A stretch of 64,000 bases of DNA from WHSW01 sp963828755 (GCA_963828755.1 CAWHFY010000013.1:1-64000), one strand, 5' to 3'. Shown: positions 1 through 10,660, counted from the stretch's first letter. Translations and numbers: made by a program. Notes: generated by a model from the sequence alone, not told the origin.

Positions 1-1204
1 CCAGGCGACGTTGTCATCGTCCCCAGCCGGATCCGGCCACATCGTCAGGCAGAAGTAGACCCACGGCGCCTCGGGGACCGTCAACGCGAGCGCGCTGTTG
101 TCGGTGCGGGCGACCGCTCCGCCCATCGGGGCGAGGATGAGCTGGCCGAACGGCGCCGGGATTCCCTCCGCGTGCTCGAGGATGACGTCGATCGCATCGT
201 CGGACAGCTCCCGCAACCAGTCGATCTTGAAGTACTCGCGGATTCCGGTCGGGTTCCCGGCGTCGAGCATCTGCTGCAGCGCCGCGTACGGCATCGGCTG
301 GACCATGTCGACGATCGGTTCCGCCGCCTCTCGCAGCGGTCGCAGAGCCTCGACCCCCTCCTCGGGCGGGCCGACGTAGCAGTAGACGATGCCCACCGCC
401 GGCTGTCCGCGCAGATCCTCGGGGACGAAGTCCTCGGGCGGCGCCGTGATCAGCGCCAGACCTCCGCAGACCTGGTCGGGCGCGGCCTCGATGAAGTCGC
501 GATAGAGCCGGATCAGCTCGCGAGCCCGGGAGCGCGGATAGACGAGCATCCCACCGGTCACGATCGGGCCGACCGGATGCAAGCGAAACTCGAAGCTGGT
601 GACGACGCCGAAGTTCCCGCCGCCCCCGCGCAGCCCCCAGAACAGGTCGGCGTTCTCGTCCGCGCTGGCCGTGACGACGCGTGCCGTCGGCGACGACGAC
701 CTCCGCCGAAAGCAGGCTCTCGCAGGTGACCCCGTACATCCGCTCCAGCCAGCCGCTGCCGCTGCCGAGCGAGAGCCCTCCGACCCCGGTGTCGGAGACG
801 CGGCCGCCGGTGACGGCGAGCCCGTGCGCCTGCGAAGCGGCGTCGAGGTCGGCCCACAGCGCGCCGCCTTGGACGCGAGCCGTGCGCTCCTCGGGGTCGA
901 CCTCGACCGCATTCATCGGCTGAAGATCGATCACGATCCCGTCGTCGCAGGTGCTGTAGCCGGGCGTCGAATGAGCGCCGCCGCGCACGGCGATCAGGCG
1001 GCCGGTGTCGCGTCCGAAGCGGACCGCGGCGACCACGTCATCGGTGGAGTTGCACGACACGATCAGCGCCGGGCGTCGGTCGATCCTGCCGTTCCAAACG
1101 CGACGCGCCTCCTCGTACGTCGGATCCCCGGGACCGATCACCGACCCGCTGATGTCGGACCGAAGCTGCTCGACCGTCGCGCTGTCGATTGCGGTCTGGC
1201 TCAC
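1..1204 (-). CDS. FAD-linked oxidoreductase (BBE-like), partial at window edge, frameshifted
   Basis: Flavin-dependent oxidoreductase of the berberine-bridge/oxygen-oxidoreductase type (FAD_binding_4, then a C-terminal BBE-like part). The N-terminal part shows the FAD-binding PP-loop region with IAVRGGAHSTPGYS, the usual site of covalent His attachment, then GGLSLGSGSGWL. The frame breaks near 676-690: one extra base after VVVADG moves the rest (ENADLFWGLRGGGGNFGVV) into the next frame, which stays open to the window edge. The C-terminus lies outside the window. GTG at 1204 was chosen because GGAGGGG sits about six bases upstream and the conserved part begins soon after. The family is clear; the substrate cannot be told. 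Confidence 0.8.
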
Positions 1205-1380
1205 GCTTACCCCCTCCGTGCTGTGGCGGTCAACCGCGCCCATGCGGGCCGCGGACGACGTCAACCTACATCCGCAGGCACGCAGATCCAAGCCGCGAGT
1301 CGCCACGTGCACTGCCTCTCGAGTCGCCGCTGTCTCGACGCCGGTCCGGTCCTCTGACCGGGCCGGCCGGCGCCCGCCGG

Positions 1381-1386
1381 TAGGGT
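1381..1386 (+). promoter_or_regulatory. -10 box TAGGGT of the lipase gene, probably leaderless
   Basis: TAGGGT lies six bases before the ATG at 1393 and no Shine-Dalgarno is seen. It belongs to a recurring TANNNT-N6-11-start pattern in this window. No convincing -35 is visible. Confidence 0.4.
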
Positions 1387-1392
1387 GAGCGG

Positions 1393-2379
1393 ATGCCCTA
1401 CCGTCGCCTCGCCGTCGCCCTGATCGCCGTCATCGCCCTCTCCTTCGCGGCGACCGCCTCGGCGAAGCCCCCGGCGGGCCCGAAGCTGACCGTGCCGAAG
1501 GCCGATCTCGCCGCGGCCTTCCACTGCCCGCGCCCGGTCGAAAACGCGACCAACACCCCGATCATGCTCGTCACGGGCACCGGCGCGAGCGGCGAGCAGG
1601 CGTACCTGATCGGCGAGGGCGCGTTCGAGGCCTACGGCCATCCGGTCTGTTACGTCGACTTCCCCGACTTCACCACGGCCGACATCCAGGTCTCCGTCCA
1701 GTACTTGGTCTACGGCCTGCGCCGCGAGGCGGCGCATTCGGGCCGCAAGGTCGCCGTCTTCGGGATCAGCCAGGGCGGGCTGTTGCCCCGGTTCGCGCTC
1801 ACCTACTGGCCGGATCTGCGCGGCAAGGTCTCCGACGTACTCGCTGCGGCCGGCACCCAGCACGGCAGCAACGTCGGCAAGGCGTCGGGCAACCCGTGCT
1901 CCGCGGCCAACCCGTGCACGCCGGCCGGCTGGCAGCAGCAGAAGGGCTCCAACCTGCTGAACGCCCTCAACTCGCAACCCGATGAGACGCCCGGCAACGT
2001 CTCCTACACGACCGTGCGCTCGCTCACCGACGAAACGGTTCAGCCCCAGGGCGGCAAGCACCCGACCTCGGCGCTCGAGGGAGCCTCCAACATCCTGATC
2101 CAGGACGTCTGCCCGGGCCGCACAACGACCCATATCGGCACCGCGCTCGACTCGGTCACCTTCGCGGCCTTCGACGACGCGATCGTCCACAAGGGCGCCG
2201 CCAAGGTCTCGCGCCTGCCGAGCGACGTGTGCTCGCACCCGTACGCGCCGGGCCTCGACGAGGCGACCGCGGCGGCGCTGCTCAGCGCGGCGGACGGGCT
2301 CACCTCGGGTCAGAGCGCGGCGGCGCCGAAGCTGACGGCCGAGCCGAAGGTGAAGCCGTACGTGAAGCGGCTGCCCTAG
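1393..2379 (+). CDS. Secreted CalB-like lipase/esterase
   Basis: Alpha/beta-hydrolase lipase of 328 residues, probably exported. Residues 1-24 form a signal peptide ending in TASA. The nucleophile elbow is GISQGG with Ser126. TDETVQPQ supplies the probable catalytic Asp, a motif shared with Candida antarctica lipase B-type enzymes, and TTTHIG or a later His completes the triad. The paired cysteines (NPCSAANPC and others) suit an extracellular protein. The gene faces the oxidoreductase divergently and its 3' end overlaps pilT by four bases (convergent). The frame is intact. The substrate is unknown; lipid or ester hydrolysis is inferred from the family. Confidence 0.8.
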   Translation: MPYRRLAVALIAVIALSFAATASAKPPAGPKLTVPKADLAAAFHCPRPVENATNTPIMLVTGTGASGEQAYLIGEGAFEAYGHPVCYVDFPDFTTADIQVSVQYLVYGLRREAAHSGRKVAVFGISQGGLLPRFALTYWPDLRGKVSDVLAAAGTQHGSNVGKASGNPCSAANPCTPAGWQQQKGSNLLNALNSQPDETPGNVSYTTVRSLTDETVQPQGGKHPTSALEGASNILIQDVCPGRTTTHIGTALDSVTFAAFDDAIVHKGAAKVSRLPSDVCSHPYAPGLDEATAAALLSAADGLTSGQSAAAPKLTAEPKVKPYVKRLP

Positions 2380-3518
2380 CCGGGCTGATCCGCCGGTGAG
2401 TACCGGTCGAGGTCGTCGATGTTGGTCGAGGTATGGCCGCCGGTGCCGATCAGCAGCTCGAGGTCATGGGGGCGGCTGGCGATCCGCAGCGCGTCGCGCA
2501 TCGTCACCTTGCCGTCGGTGACCGCCCGGTAGAGAGCCTGGTCGAAGGTCTGCATCCCGTAGTACTCACCCTCGGCGATCACGTCGATCAGTGACCCCGT
2601 CTCCTCGGGGTCGAGGATCAGGTCGTGGGCGCGGCCGGTCATCCGGAGGATCTCGCAGATCGCCATCCGTCCCTCGCCGTCGGCGGTGCGGACGAGCCGT
2701 TGCGACACGATCCCCTTCAGGGTCCCGGCGAGCATCGCGCGCACCTGCTGGCGCTCGTTGCCCTCGAACAGATCGATGATCCGGTTGACGGTCTCCGGCG
2801 CGTCGACCGTGTGCAGGGTCGAGAGCACGAGGTGCCCGGTCTCGGCCGCCGACAGCGCCGCGCGCGCGGTTTCCTGGTCGCGCATCTCGCCGACCAGGAT
2901 CACGTCGGGGTCTTGGCGCATCACGTGGCGCAGCGCCGTGCGGAAGCTGTCGGTGTCGAGGCCGACCTCGCGCTGGTCAATCGACGCGAGGCGGTCGGCG
3001 TGCATGTACTCGATCGGGTCCTCGATGGTGACGATGTGCTTGCGGTAGGTGCGGTTGATGTGGTCGACCATCGCCGCGAGGGTCGTGGACTTGCCCGAAC
3101 CGGTCGAGCCGGTGACGAGCACGATCCCTCGATCCTCGTCAGCGAGCTTGGTGATCGCCTCGGGGAGGCCGAGCTCGGCCACCGTCGGCACCGAGCTCGG
3201 CACCACCCGGAGAACCAGCGAGATCGTCCCGCGCTGCTTGAACGCGTTGACTCGAAATCGCGCCAGGCCCGGGACCGCGTACGCGAAGTCGGCCTCGTGG
3301 CGGTCCTCGAACTCGCGGATCCGCGAGTTCGGGATCAGCTGATGCAGGACCTCCTCGGTCTCGTGCGCCTCGAGGACCGACGCCTCCGAGTCAACGTAGC
3401 GCAGGGTCCCGTCGACCCGAATCAGGGGCCGGTTGCCAACCTTCAGGTGGAGGTCGGAGCCGCCCTCGGCCAAGAGCGCCCGCAGCGGCGTCGCGAAGTC
3501 GTAGGTTGACTCGTTCAC
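2376..3518 (-). CDS. pilT: PilT-like type IV pilus retraction ATPase
   Basis: Secretion/twitching ATPase of 380 residues, the usual PilT length. The N-terminal PAS-like part contains GGSDLHLKVGNRP. Walker A is GSTGSGKST at residues 137-145. The Asp box DPIEYMH, Walker B VILVGEMRD and His box STLHTVDAPETVNRI follow in order. It would hydrolyse ATP at the inner membrane to retract or assemble a pilus. No other pilus genes lie in the window, so its machine is not seen here. Start ATG at 3518 gives MNESTYDFATPLRALL. The frame is intact and the family assignment is firm. Confidence 0.9.
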   Translation of the reverse strand: MNESTYDFATPLRALLAEGGSDLHLKVGNRPLIRVDGTLRYVDSEASVLEAHETEEVLHQLIPNSRIREFEDRHEADFAYAVPGLARFRVNAFKQRGTISLVLRVVPSSVPTVAELGLPEAITKLADEDRGIVLVTGSTGSGKSTTLAAMVDHINRTYRKHIVTIEDPIEYMHADRLASIDQREVGLDTDSFRTALRHVMRQDPDVILVGEMRDQETARAALSAAETGHLVLSTLHTVDAPETVNRIIDLFEGNERQQVRAMLAGTLKGIVSQRLVRTADGEGRMAICEILRMTGRAHDLILDPEETGSLIDVIAEGEYYGMQTFDQALYRAVTDGKVTMRDALRIASRPHDLELLIGTGGHTSTNIDDLDRYSPADQPG

Positions 3519-3621
3519 GCTCTAGCCATCGGACGCTCCGGCACTCCACTGAAGGGTGGCGGACACCTATCCCCCTCCGGGGCCACCACCTAGCTGATGC
3601 CATGTCCGGCTTCACTGAGGC

Positions 3622-4788
3622 CTAGCGGTTCAGCGCCGGCGGGTAGCGGTTGACCTCGATCCCGCCGCGGCGACGCAGCGCCACCCGGTCGTCCGGGCGC
3701 GCTTTGCGGGCCTTCGGGCCGAAGACCGTGACCAGGTTGACGTAGAGCGGCACCGGCCGGCCATGGCCGTCGACGGCGCTGTGGCGCAGCTCCAGCACGC
3801 CGGCCTTGCGGTACGTACAGACGCGCTCGGCGCGGGTGCAGTTGGAGCCGTTGTTCTCGGCGATCTCGCCGCGGTCCAGGGCGTGGTGGCGGACGAAGTT
3901 GCCCTGGCGGATCGCGGTCGGGGAGTCGGCCAGGATGAGCCGGGCGCTCGTGCGAACCGCGTAGCGCCAGCCGCGAGATGTCGGTGCGCAGGGTCGCCCC
4001 GACCTCGAGCTGTTCGCCGTCGCGCAGGCGGTCGAGCCGCAGCGAGTAGGCGACCCGGCGGTGGAAGTCGAGGCGCAGGTGGCGGCGGCGCGGGTGGTCG
4101 GTCGTCTCGCGCTCGATAGTCCCTGGCCCGGACGTCGCGCAGCCGAACGACGTTGATCCGTCCCCGGTCCTGCGGGATCCGCCCGTCTGGGCGCTGGCCG
4201 CCAATCATCAGCAGGTCCCCGCGCCGGGCACGGGGATTGTGGGCGTCGACGACGAGGTTGAGGTGGCAGCGATCGAGCGCGCAGGGCAACCGCGCCGGGT
4301 CGCCGATCGCGAGCTCGGCGCCGCTGAACACGAGCACGCAGTGATGCTCGAAGTCCGGGCGCTGCTGCGTGCAGGTCTCGGTCTCGGGGGCGGCGAGCGG
4401 GAGCGCGTCCGGCCCCCCGATCGTCGCGGCGTCCGGGGCCAGGACCAGCCGGGCGCGCACCCGCGGGTCGTAGTGGTAAACGGGCCCGACGCAGCGCGGG
4501 CTGCGGTAGTTGCAGTTGTTGGTCACCTGCAACTCGGCGCTGACCCGCAGCAGATCGCCGCGCGCCAGGTCAGGCAGGCGCCCGGGCCGCATCGACATCG
4601 CCACCCGCGGCCGACGCCCGGCGCGACGCGTGATCGCGACCGTCTTCACGAGCTCGGAGTCGTTGCCGGTCGTCGCCACCTCGACGCTCGGGCCGGGAGC
4701 GCCGCCTGCACCGCCGAGCCGCAACGGCGAGGATCGCCGTCGCGGCGATCGCCACGCCCGCCCCAGACGCCAGCCTTATCGCGGACAT
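3622..4788 (-). CDS. Hypothetical exported protein, three frameshifts
   Basis: I do not recognise the family. The first 23 residues from ATG 4788 (MSAIRLASGAGVAIAATAIL...) look like a signal peptide. The frame then breaks near 4722, 4120 and 3970, each time by one extra base. Joining the pieces gives a mature protein of about 365 residues with VTNNCNYRSPRC, CTQQRPDFEHHCVLVF and NGSNCTRAERVCTY. These cysteines suggest disulphides outside the cell. The piece ends VNRYPPALNR at a TAG at 3624-3622. The length is a multiple of three, as expected for three single insertions. The joined reading is inference; a decayed gene is the alternative. Confidence 0.5.
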
Positions 4789-4810
4789 CGCGCCGATCCT
4801 AAGCCGCCGC

Positions 4811-5858
4811 TCAGCCGTGAAAGGCGGCGAGGCGTTCCGCCTCCTCGTCGACGCCGATCCGCGCCGATTTGTCGAGCCGCTCGAACGGCTCGATCGCCAC
4901 CCGGCCCTGCTCGTAGCGCCAGGTGCCCGCGACCCTGCCGTTCACGAGGAAGGTCGCGACCGACTGCGGCGTCTTCGTGCTGAACACCTTCGGCCGATGT
5001 CGCTCGGGGAGGATCTGCGACCGGCGAGCGTGGACCAGCAGCGTCGCGTCCCAGGTCGGCAGGAAGCGCGCCGGAGCCGGCGTCCGCGGGTCCGGCAGCG
5101 GCAGGCGCGGCAGGTCGACGAGCTCCTCGCCGTCCTCGGCGCGGAAACGGCGCAGCTCGAGCAGTTCGAGCGCCGTCCCGGACCTCCACCAGCCCGAGCC
5201 CCGCCCAGTCGGCGATCTCCGCGGCACTGCCAGGCCCGAAGCCGCGCAGGTAGCTGCGCGCCAGCTCGGCGGTCGCCTCGGCGGGTTCGAGCTCAGGCGG
5301 TGGGCCGATCCAGTCGGCGGCGTCGGCGAACAGATCGGCGCGGCGGCGATCCCAGGTCCCCGACGGCGGCACCCGGACCAGGTCGAGCCAGGCGTTGATC
5401 CCGCTGACCCCGGGCGCTCCGAGGCCGATCGTTTCCTGCAACACCTTCCGCTCGACCGGGCCATCATCGAAGAGCGGCCGGACGCGCGCGACGGCTTCGT
5501 CCATCTGGGCGGGGGTCGCCAGCTTGCGTGTCCGCACCCACTCGCGGCGGCGGCGCTCGACGGTCGCGGCCGAGAACACCCACCAGTCGCGCGGCGTCAG
5601 GAGGTGGATCGTGGCGCGCAGCGAGGTCCCCTGGACCACGGTGCGGCGCTCGAGCGCCCGGGTCAGCTGCTCGCGCTCGAAGCCCTCGATCCGGCTCCAC
5701 AGCCCGACGTACATCGCGGGCGCGTACTGGGCCTGGATTCCGGCGATCCGCTCCAGCGCGTTCGTCAGCGAGAGGCGGCTGCGATCGAGGAGCAACTGGC
5801 GCGCGAGCAGAGCGCGGTTGAGCTCGGCCTCGGTGAGGGTTCGCGGCCGCGGCGCCAC
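4811..5858 (-). CDS. AlkZ/YcaQ-like winged-helix DNA glycosylase family protein, frameshifted
   Basis: HTH_42 (DUF1006) family, the group containing the interstrand-crosslink glycosylases YcaQ and AlkZ. The N-terminus reads LTEAELNRALLARQLLL and is followed by GIQAQYAPAMYVGLW, whose Q-x-Q (about residues 42-44) matches the catalytic QxQ reported for AlkZ. The C-terminal half has LPTWDATLLVHARRSQILPE and ends LAAFHG. One extra base near 5165-5185 separates the halves, and the length is 1 modulo 3. GTG 5858 was chosen because family members begin just before RTLT; ATG 5885, overlapping the VOC gene, is the alternative. A repair role is inferred from the family and the motif. Confidence 0.7.
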
Positions 5859-5862
5859 GCGC

Positions 5863-6279
5863 TCAGCGAGGCCACAGATCGCCATCGGCGATCTCGAGCA
5901 GGTTGCCTGCCGGATCGTGGAAGTACAGCGAGCGGCGCCCACCCTCCCAGTCGTGCTCGTGCGTGATCTCGACCCCGGCGGCGCCCAACCGCTGACGCCA
6001 CCGGTCGTACTGATTCGGGATCAGCGGCGAGCAGGCAGACGTGACCCGGGCCGGTCGGGCCGTGATCGGCGATCGGGCTCCGCGCCGGTCGAGCTCCTCG
6101 CGGTCGAAGAGCAGCACGACCCCGGCCCCGACGCGCAGCGCCAACCCGCCGGGCCAGCTCGAGACGGGGCGCAGGCCGAGCGTCTCGACGTACAGGGCGC
6201 GCATCGCCTCGGCTTGCTCCGGCCGGTGATAGACGCAGGTCTCGAGCACGCCCGAGAACCGCGGCGGTGCCTCGCTCAC
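5863..6279 (-). CDS. VOC (glyoxalase/bleomycin-resistance) family protein, locally scrambled frame
   Basis: Vicinal-oxygen-chelate protein of 138 codons. Visible are VLETCVYHRPEQAEAMRALYVETLGL at the N-terminus and SLYFHDPAGNLLEI at the C-terminus, where the Glu is a usual metal ligand. Between about 6025 and 6080 the frame gives nonsense, while the neighbouring frame gives SPIADHGPTGPGHVCLLA, whose GPGHV is the typical second metal-ligand region. I infer one missing base near 6080 and one extra base near 6025, which cancel. GTG 6279 overlaps the stop of the upstream gene (GTGA), so translation is probably coupled. The substrate is unknown. Confidence 0.65.
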   Translation of the reverse strand: MSEAPPRFSGVLETCVYHRPEQAEAMRALYVETLGLRPVSSWPGGLALRVGAGVVLLFDREELDRRGARSPITARPARVTSACSPLIPNQYDRWRQRLGAAGVEITHEHDWEGGRRSLYFHDPAGNLLEIADGDLWPR

Positions 6280-8565
6280 GAGCGGGCGGGGCCGCCCGGC
6301 GGGATCGAGACGAGCATCCGCAGCCGGCGGCGCAGCCCGCCGGCGGAGAGGGCCCGGCGAACGGCGCGGCGCTCGACCGGACCGGGCGGAGGCGACATCG
6401 TCGGGCCGAACCGATGCGCGCGCAGACCGGCCGCGTAGGCGCGGATCGCGGCGCGCGCCGACCCGGTCGAGCGCCGCTCGATCGCGAGCAGGGTCGTTCG
6501 CGGCCCGATCCGCCAGCCGGCGCGGCGCAACGCCTCGGTCAGCTCGGCGACCTGGGCCTCGGTCTGCTCGCCGCTGCGCAGCCGGCGGCGGCGGCGCGAG
6601 ACGACAAGCGCGAAGGTCCCCGCCGCGAGGCAGATCACCGCGAGGACGATCGTCCCGGCGGGGGCCCAGGAGCTCGACGAGGTTCGACTCGACCGGGGCC
6701 GGCGCGTTCGTGTCGACGCGGCCGCCGCGGCTCTGCCCGGTGACGTCCGCGCGGGTCGGGTTCGGTGCCGGGCCGCGGAACTCGGCGGCGTAGTCGCCGC
6801 CGAGGCGCTGTGACTCAGCCGGCGCGGCGTCCGGGGTCGGGTCGAAGGTCACCCACCCGATCCCGCGGAAGTAGGCCTCGACCCACGAATGGGCATCGGT
6901 GTCGTGGACCTCGTAGGTGCCGCTGCTCGGGTCAAGCGTGCCGGGCGCAAAGCCGGAGACCACCCTGGCCGGGATTCCCACCATCCGCAGCATCAGGCCC
7001 ATCGTCCCGGCGAACTGCTGGCAGTAGCCGGACCGATCATCGAACAGGAAGGACGGCAGCGGGTACGTGTGCGGCGGGACGTTCGGGTCATAGGCGTAGT
7101 CGCCGCGCAGGTGGTCCTGAATCGCGCGGACCGCGTCGTAGGGCGTCCGCGCATCGGCGATCCAGGACCGGGCGAGGCGGTAGGTGGGGCCGTACGGCGA
7201 GGCGAGCACCTGGGCGGTCGTCGTCGGGTCTCGCTCTCCCCAGAGCGGCATCGGCACCGCGGGCTCGGGCGCCTGCGTCACCCCGTCCGCGGACGGCAAC
7301 GAGAGCAGGGTCGATCCGTTGAAACGGCGCTCCGAGCTGGCGACCGGCGCCTCGCGGAGCTGATCGGGGGTCGGCTGCGGCACGTAGGCGACGACCGAGT
7401 ACTTGTCGCCGCGCTCGAGCGGCTCGCCGACATGGCTGAGCGTCCCGTCGCCGCTCGCCAGGGTGCCGCTGAGGCCGTCGATCGACTCGGTGAGCCCGGT
7501 GCCGATCACGACGTCGCTACTCAGCGCCCGCAGCTCGAAGGTCGCGTCGGCAACCCAGCCCGGGTGCTTGCGCTCGAGCGCGCCCCCCGGCACCGAACTG
7601 CGTGCCCTCACCTCGGGGGCCGCGTCCGGGTCGCCGGGCAGCGCCCGCTGCCACCCGTAGCCGTCGAAGCGGTCGAGCACGCTCGCCTTCCAATAGAGGG
7701 GCGCCGAGGTGTCGACGCTCATCACCGTCGTGCCCTCTCGCGGCCAGTCGAGCGGGCCGTAGCTGTGGTTCCACTCGAAGCTGACCGTCCGCTGGGCGCC
7801 GAACCACGACCAGTTCTCGTAGTCCCACCAGGCCGGCCCGTTGAGCTTCGCGGTCGCGGGCAGCGCGAGCACCCCGGCGCCGAAGGCAACCGCCAGGGCG
7901 GCGGCGCGGCGGCCGGGCTGCAGGCGCGGGGCCCAGAGCCAGGCGACCGCGAGCACCAGCAGGACGATCCCCCAGAACGCCTCCGCCCCGGGGTTGTCGA
8001 GCGTGGCAGCGATCCCGTAGGCGATCAGCAGCACGGCGAGCGCCGCCGTCCGCGCCGGGCCGCGACGCCGGACCGGCCAGAAGGCGATCATCCCCGCGAG
8101 GGCGACCAGCGCCGGGGCGCCGAGCACCAGGGTCAGTCGGATCCACGGGTCGGACCCGGCGTAGGGCAGCTCGGCCTGCTCGATCCCGCCCATGCCGCCC
8201 TGGATCTGCGTCCGCAGCTCACCCCACTGGGCCGGCGCGAGCAGGTGCGCCGGCAGGCCGGCGGCGACCAGTGCCCCGATCATGGTCGCGAACGCGACCG
8301 CGATGCAGAGGGTCCGGCGACCGCCCCGCGACCCGATCCGGGCGAGCAGCTGAAGCGCGATCGCCCCGGCGGCGACCACCAGCAATGCCAGCGCCTGGCG
8401 GTCGGCCGACGAGGGCTCGACCAGACGCGCCCACAACGCCATCGAGAACGCCGCGATGAGCACGAACAGGCCGAGCTCGACCGCGAACGGAAGCGGCCGC
8501 TCGGCGACCGCGGCAGCTGGTTCGACCACGCCCGGCGAGACCCGCCGGCCCGGCTTCGAGGCCAA
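6276..8565 (-). CDS. TgpA-like membrane transglutaminase-domain protein, frameshifted
   Basis: Membrane protein with an N-terminal block of about six hydrophobic helices (DUF3488/TgpA_N), then a large external part with a transglutaminase-like core and a last membrane helix. Core residues are visible: Cys in GYCQQFAGTMGLML, His in DTDAHSWVEAYF and Asp in WVTFDPTPD. One extra base near 6660 breaks the frame just before the last helix (APAGTIVLAVICLAAG in the other frame). The tail ends IPPGGPARS. It is third in a MoxR-DUF58-TgpA operon, a conserved trio. The start is a TTG at 8565, 12 bases after the DUF58 stop, and is uncertain. Confidence 0.8.
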
Positions 8566-8577
8566 TCGCAGCGCCGC

Positions 8578-9686
8578 TCAAGCGACCCGCTCCAGCGGCT
8601 TGGTCGAGCGAGCACCGACGCGACGCCCCTCGCAGCCGGAGACCAGCAGCGCGGGCGAGCCGCGGCCGCTGACCCCGGGGCCGACCAGATAACGCGGGCC
8701 GGAGGCGAGGCGCAGGACGCTCGGCAGGACGGGGCTCGCCCGCGCGGTGACCCAGAAGACCGCGCCCGAGCGTTGCACGCGAGAGACGGCGGGCGCCGTG
8801 GTGGTCGGCTCGATCAGTGCCAGGCGGGCGTGGACGGCGGCCCAACCTCGCAGCTGGGCCTCGACCGGGGTCGCGCGGCGATCGCCGGGCAGGACGATCG
8901 AGCAGCCACCCTCGCGGGCGAGGTGCCAGCACAGCGAGCCGGCGGCACGCACGGCGGCATCGAGCGCCTCCGGCGAGGCCGGGCGCGACGCGTCGAGGAC
9001 GACCAGCGGCGCGGTGTCGGCGCCCGCGACCAGCCGGCGCTCGATCAGCTCGCCGGTTCGCGCGACGGCGGGCCAGTGGATGCGCGACGCCGGGCTGCCC
9101 TCGCGATACGCGCGCAGGCCGTCGATCTCGAGCTCGATCGCGCGCGAGTCGAGCCTTCCGGCCGCGGCTCCCGTCCTCGAGCCCGGCGAGCAGGTTGGAG
9201 CCGTCCGCTCCGCGGCCGCCGAACAGCACCGGATCGATCCGCGGCAGGACGAGGAGCTCGCTCGCGCGGTCGGAGACGAGCTCGCGCGCGCAGAGCCCGA
9301 TCGGGTCGCGGACGACGAGCCGGGCCGGCGCGATCCGCCGGCGGCCGCGCCCCTCGAGCCGGACCTCGCGGTCGAGGGTCCCGTCCCAGCGCGGCCCGAC
9401 GGCGACCGGCTCGTCGAGCACCGGGTCGGTGAGCTCACCGCCCGGGCAGCGGCACGCGACGGCCCTCGGCGCGAATGCGCAAGCGAAATGCATCCCCCTC
9501 CACCACCCGCGAGGGACCCGGCTCGCGGACGAGCCTGCGCGGGGTCGCGAGCCAGACCGAGGCAAGCGCCAGCGCCGCCAGGCCGAGCAGGCCGAGACCG
9601 CAGACCAGTAGCGACGGCGAGCCGAATCCAAACCCGGCGAGGACCAGCGCCGCGCCGAAGATCCCGGCGGTCGGCGCGGCGCTCAT
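8578..9686 (-). CDS. DUF58 domain-containing protein, two frameshifts
   Basis: DUF58 protein, the usual partner of MoxR AAA ATPases. From ATG 9686 the N-terminus carries two membrane helices (GIFGAALVLAGFGFG and LGLLGLAALALASVWLA) and then a beta-rich stretch. The DUF58 signature SRIHWPAVARTGEL lies in the C-terminal half. The frame breaks near 9448 and near 9175, one extra base each, and the total length is 2 modulo 3 as expected. It starts ten bases after the moxR stop and ends 12 bases before the transglutaminase gene, so the three are one operon. The molecular role is not established; the context suggests assembly or maturation of an envelope complex. Confidence 0.75.
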
Positions 9687-9696
9687 CGGCGGCCGC

Positions 9697-10647
9697 TCAG
9701 AGCGCCGGAACGCGCTCGAGCGCGTCGTCGACAATCGCGCTCGCATCGCCCTGCGCCGCCTCCGGGGCGAGCAGGAGCCGATGGGAGAGCACCGCCGTCG
9801 CGAGCGACTGGACGTCGTCGGGAAGCGCGTGGTCGCGACCCTCGAGCGCCGCGAGGGCCTTCGCGGCGCGGAAGAGCATCAGCACCGCGCGCGGGCTGGC
9901 GCCCAGCTCGACCCGGGTGTCGGTGCGGGTCGCCTCGCCAAGCGCGACCGCGTAGCGGCGCAGCGGCTCGCTGCCGTGGACGGCGGCGACGGCTACCTGG
10001 GCGGCGCGCACCGTGTTCACGTCGGTAACCGGCCCGAGGTCGTGGACGCGGTCGTGCGCAGCGTGCTGCTCGAGCATCTCCGCCTCGTCCGCGGCGCTCG
10101 GGTAGCCGAGCGAGACGCGGACCATGAAGCGGTCGAGCTGCGCCTCGGGCAGCGGGTAGGTGCCCTCGTACTCGGCCGGGTTCTGGGTCGCAAGGACGAC
10201 GAACGGGCGCGCCAGCTCATGCTGGTTGCCGTCGACGGTGACGTGGCGCTCCTGCATGCACTCGAGCAGGCCGGACTGGGTCTTCGGCGAGCTGCGGTTG
10301 ATCTCGTCGACGAGGACGACGTTGGCGAACACCGGCCCGGGGTGGAATTCGAAGCGGGTCTCGCGCTGGTCGAAGACGTTGGTGCCGACGATGTCGGCGG
10401 GAAGTAGGTCGGCGGTGCACTGGACGCGCGCGTAGTCGGCATCGATCGAACGGGCGAGCGCCCGGGCGAGCGCCGTCTTGCCGACCCCCGGGTAGTCCTC
10501 GATCAGAACGTGCCCCTCGGCGAACAGCGCCACCAAGAGGTCGCGAACGACGGCGTCGTCGACCTTGACCGCCGCCTTGATGTTCTCCCGCAGCCGCCGA
10601 CCAACTTCCGCCACACCGGCCGGGTCCAGTTCAGGGACCGTCGCCAC
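9697..10647 (-). CDS. MoxR-family AAA+ ATPase
   Basis: AAA_3/MoxR ATPase of 316 residues, usual length. Walker A lies in EDYPGVGKTALARALA (residues 50-65), Walker B in VVLVDEINRS, and sensor 1 in VLATQNPAEYEGTYPLPEAQLDRFM, the classic MoxR signature. The C-terminal lid contains ELGASPRAVLMLFRAAKALA. It probably acts as a chaperone-like remodeller with the DUF58 and transglutaminase partners downstream. GTG 10647 has no Shine-Dalgarno but has TACTAT seven bases upstream, which suggests a leaderless message. The frame is intact. Confidence 0.9.
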   Translation of the reverse strand: MATVPELDPAGVAEVGRRLRENIKAAVKVDDAVVRDLLVALFAEGHVLIEDYPGVGKTALARALARSIDADYARVQCTADLLPADIVGTNVFDQRETRFEFHPGPVFANVVLVDEINRSSPKTQSGLLECMQERHVTVDGNQHELARPFVVLATQNPAEYEGTYPLPEAQLDRFMVRVSLGYPSAADEAEMLEQHAAHDRVHDLGPVTDVNTVRAAQVAVAAVHGSEPLRRYAVALGEATRTDTRVELGASPRAVLMLFRAAKALAALEGRDHALPDDVQSLATAVLSHRLLLAPEAAQGDASAIVDDALERVPAL

Positions 10648-10654
10648 GACACCA

Positions 10655-10660
10655 ATAGTA
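10655..10660 (-). promoter_or_regulatory. -10 box TACTAT of the moxR operon, probably leaderless
   Basis: On the minus strand TACTAT stands seven bases before the GTG start at 10647, and no ribosome-binding site fits between them. It is one of the best matches to the window's repeated TANNNT-start arrangement. Confidence 0.5.

Noticed and set aside
5863..8565. A fusion of the transglutaminase protein with the VOC protein
   Set aside because: After correcting one base near 6660 the transglutaminase gene stops at 6276, overlapping the VOC GTG; the long frame is an artefact.
6889..9432. An 847-codon open frame on the plus strand opposite the transglutaminase and DUF58 genes
   Set aside because: It is an antisense shadow caused by high GC. 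The composition is R/G/P-rich without any domain, while the minus strand encodes recognised families.
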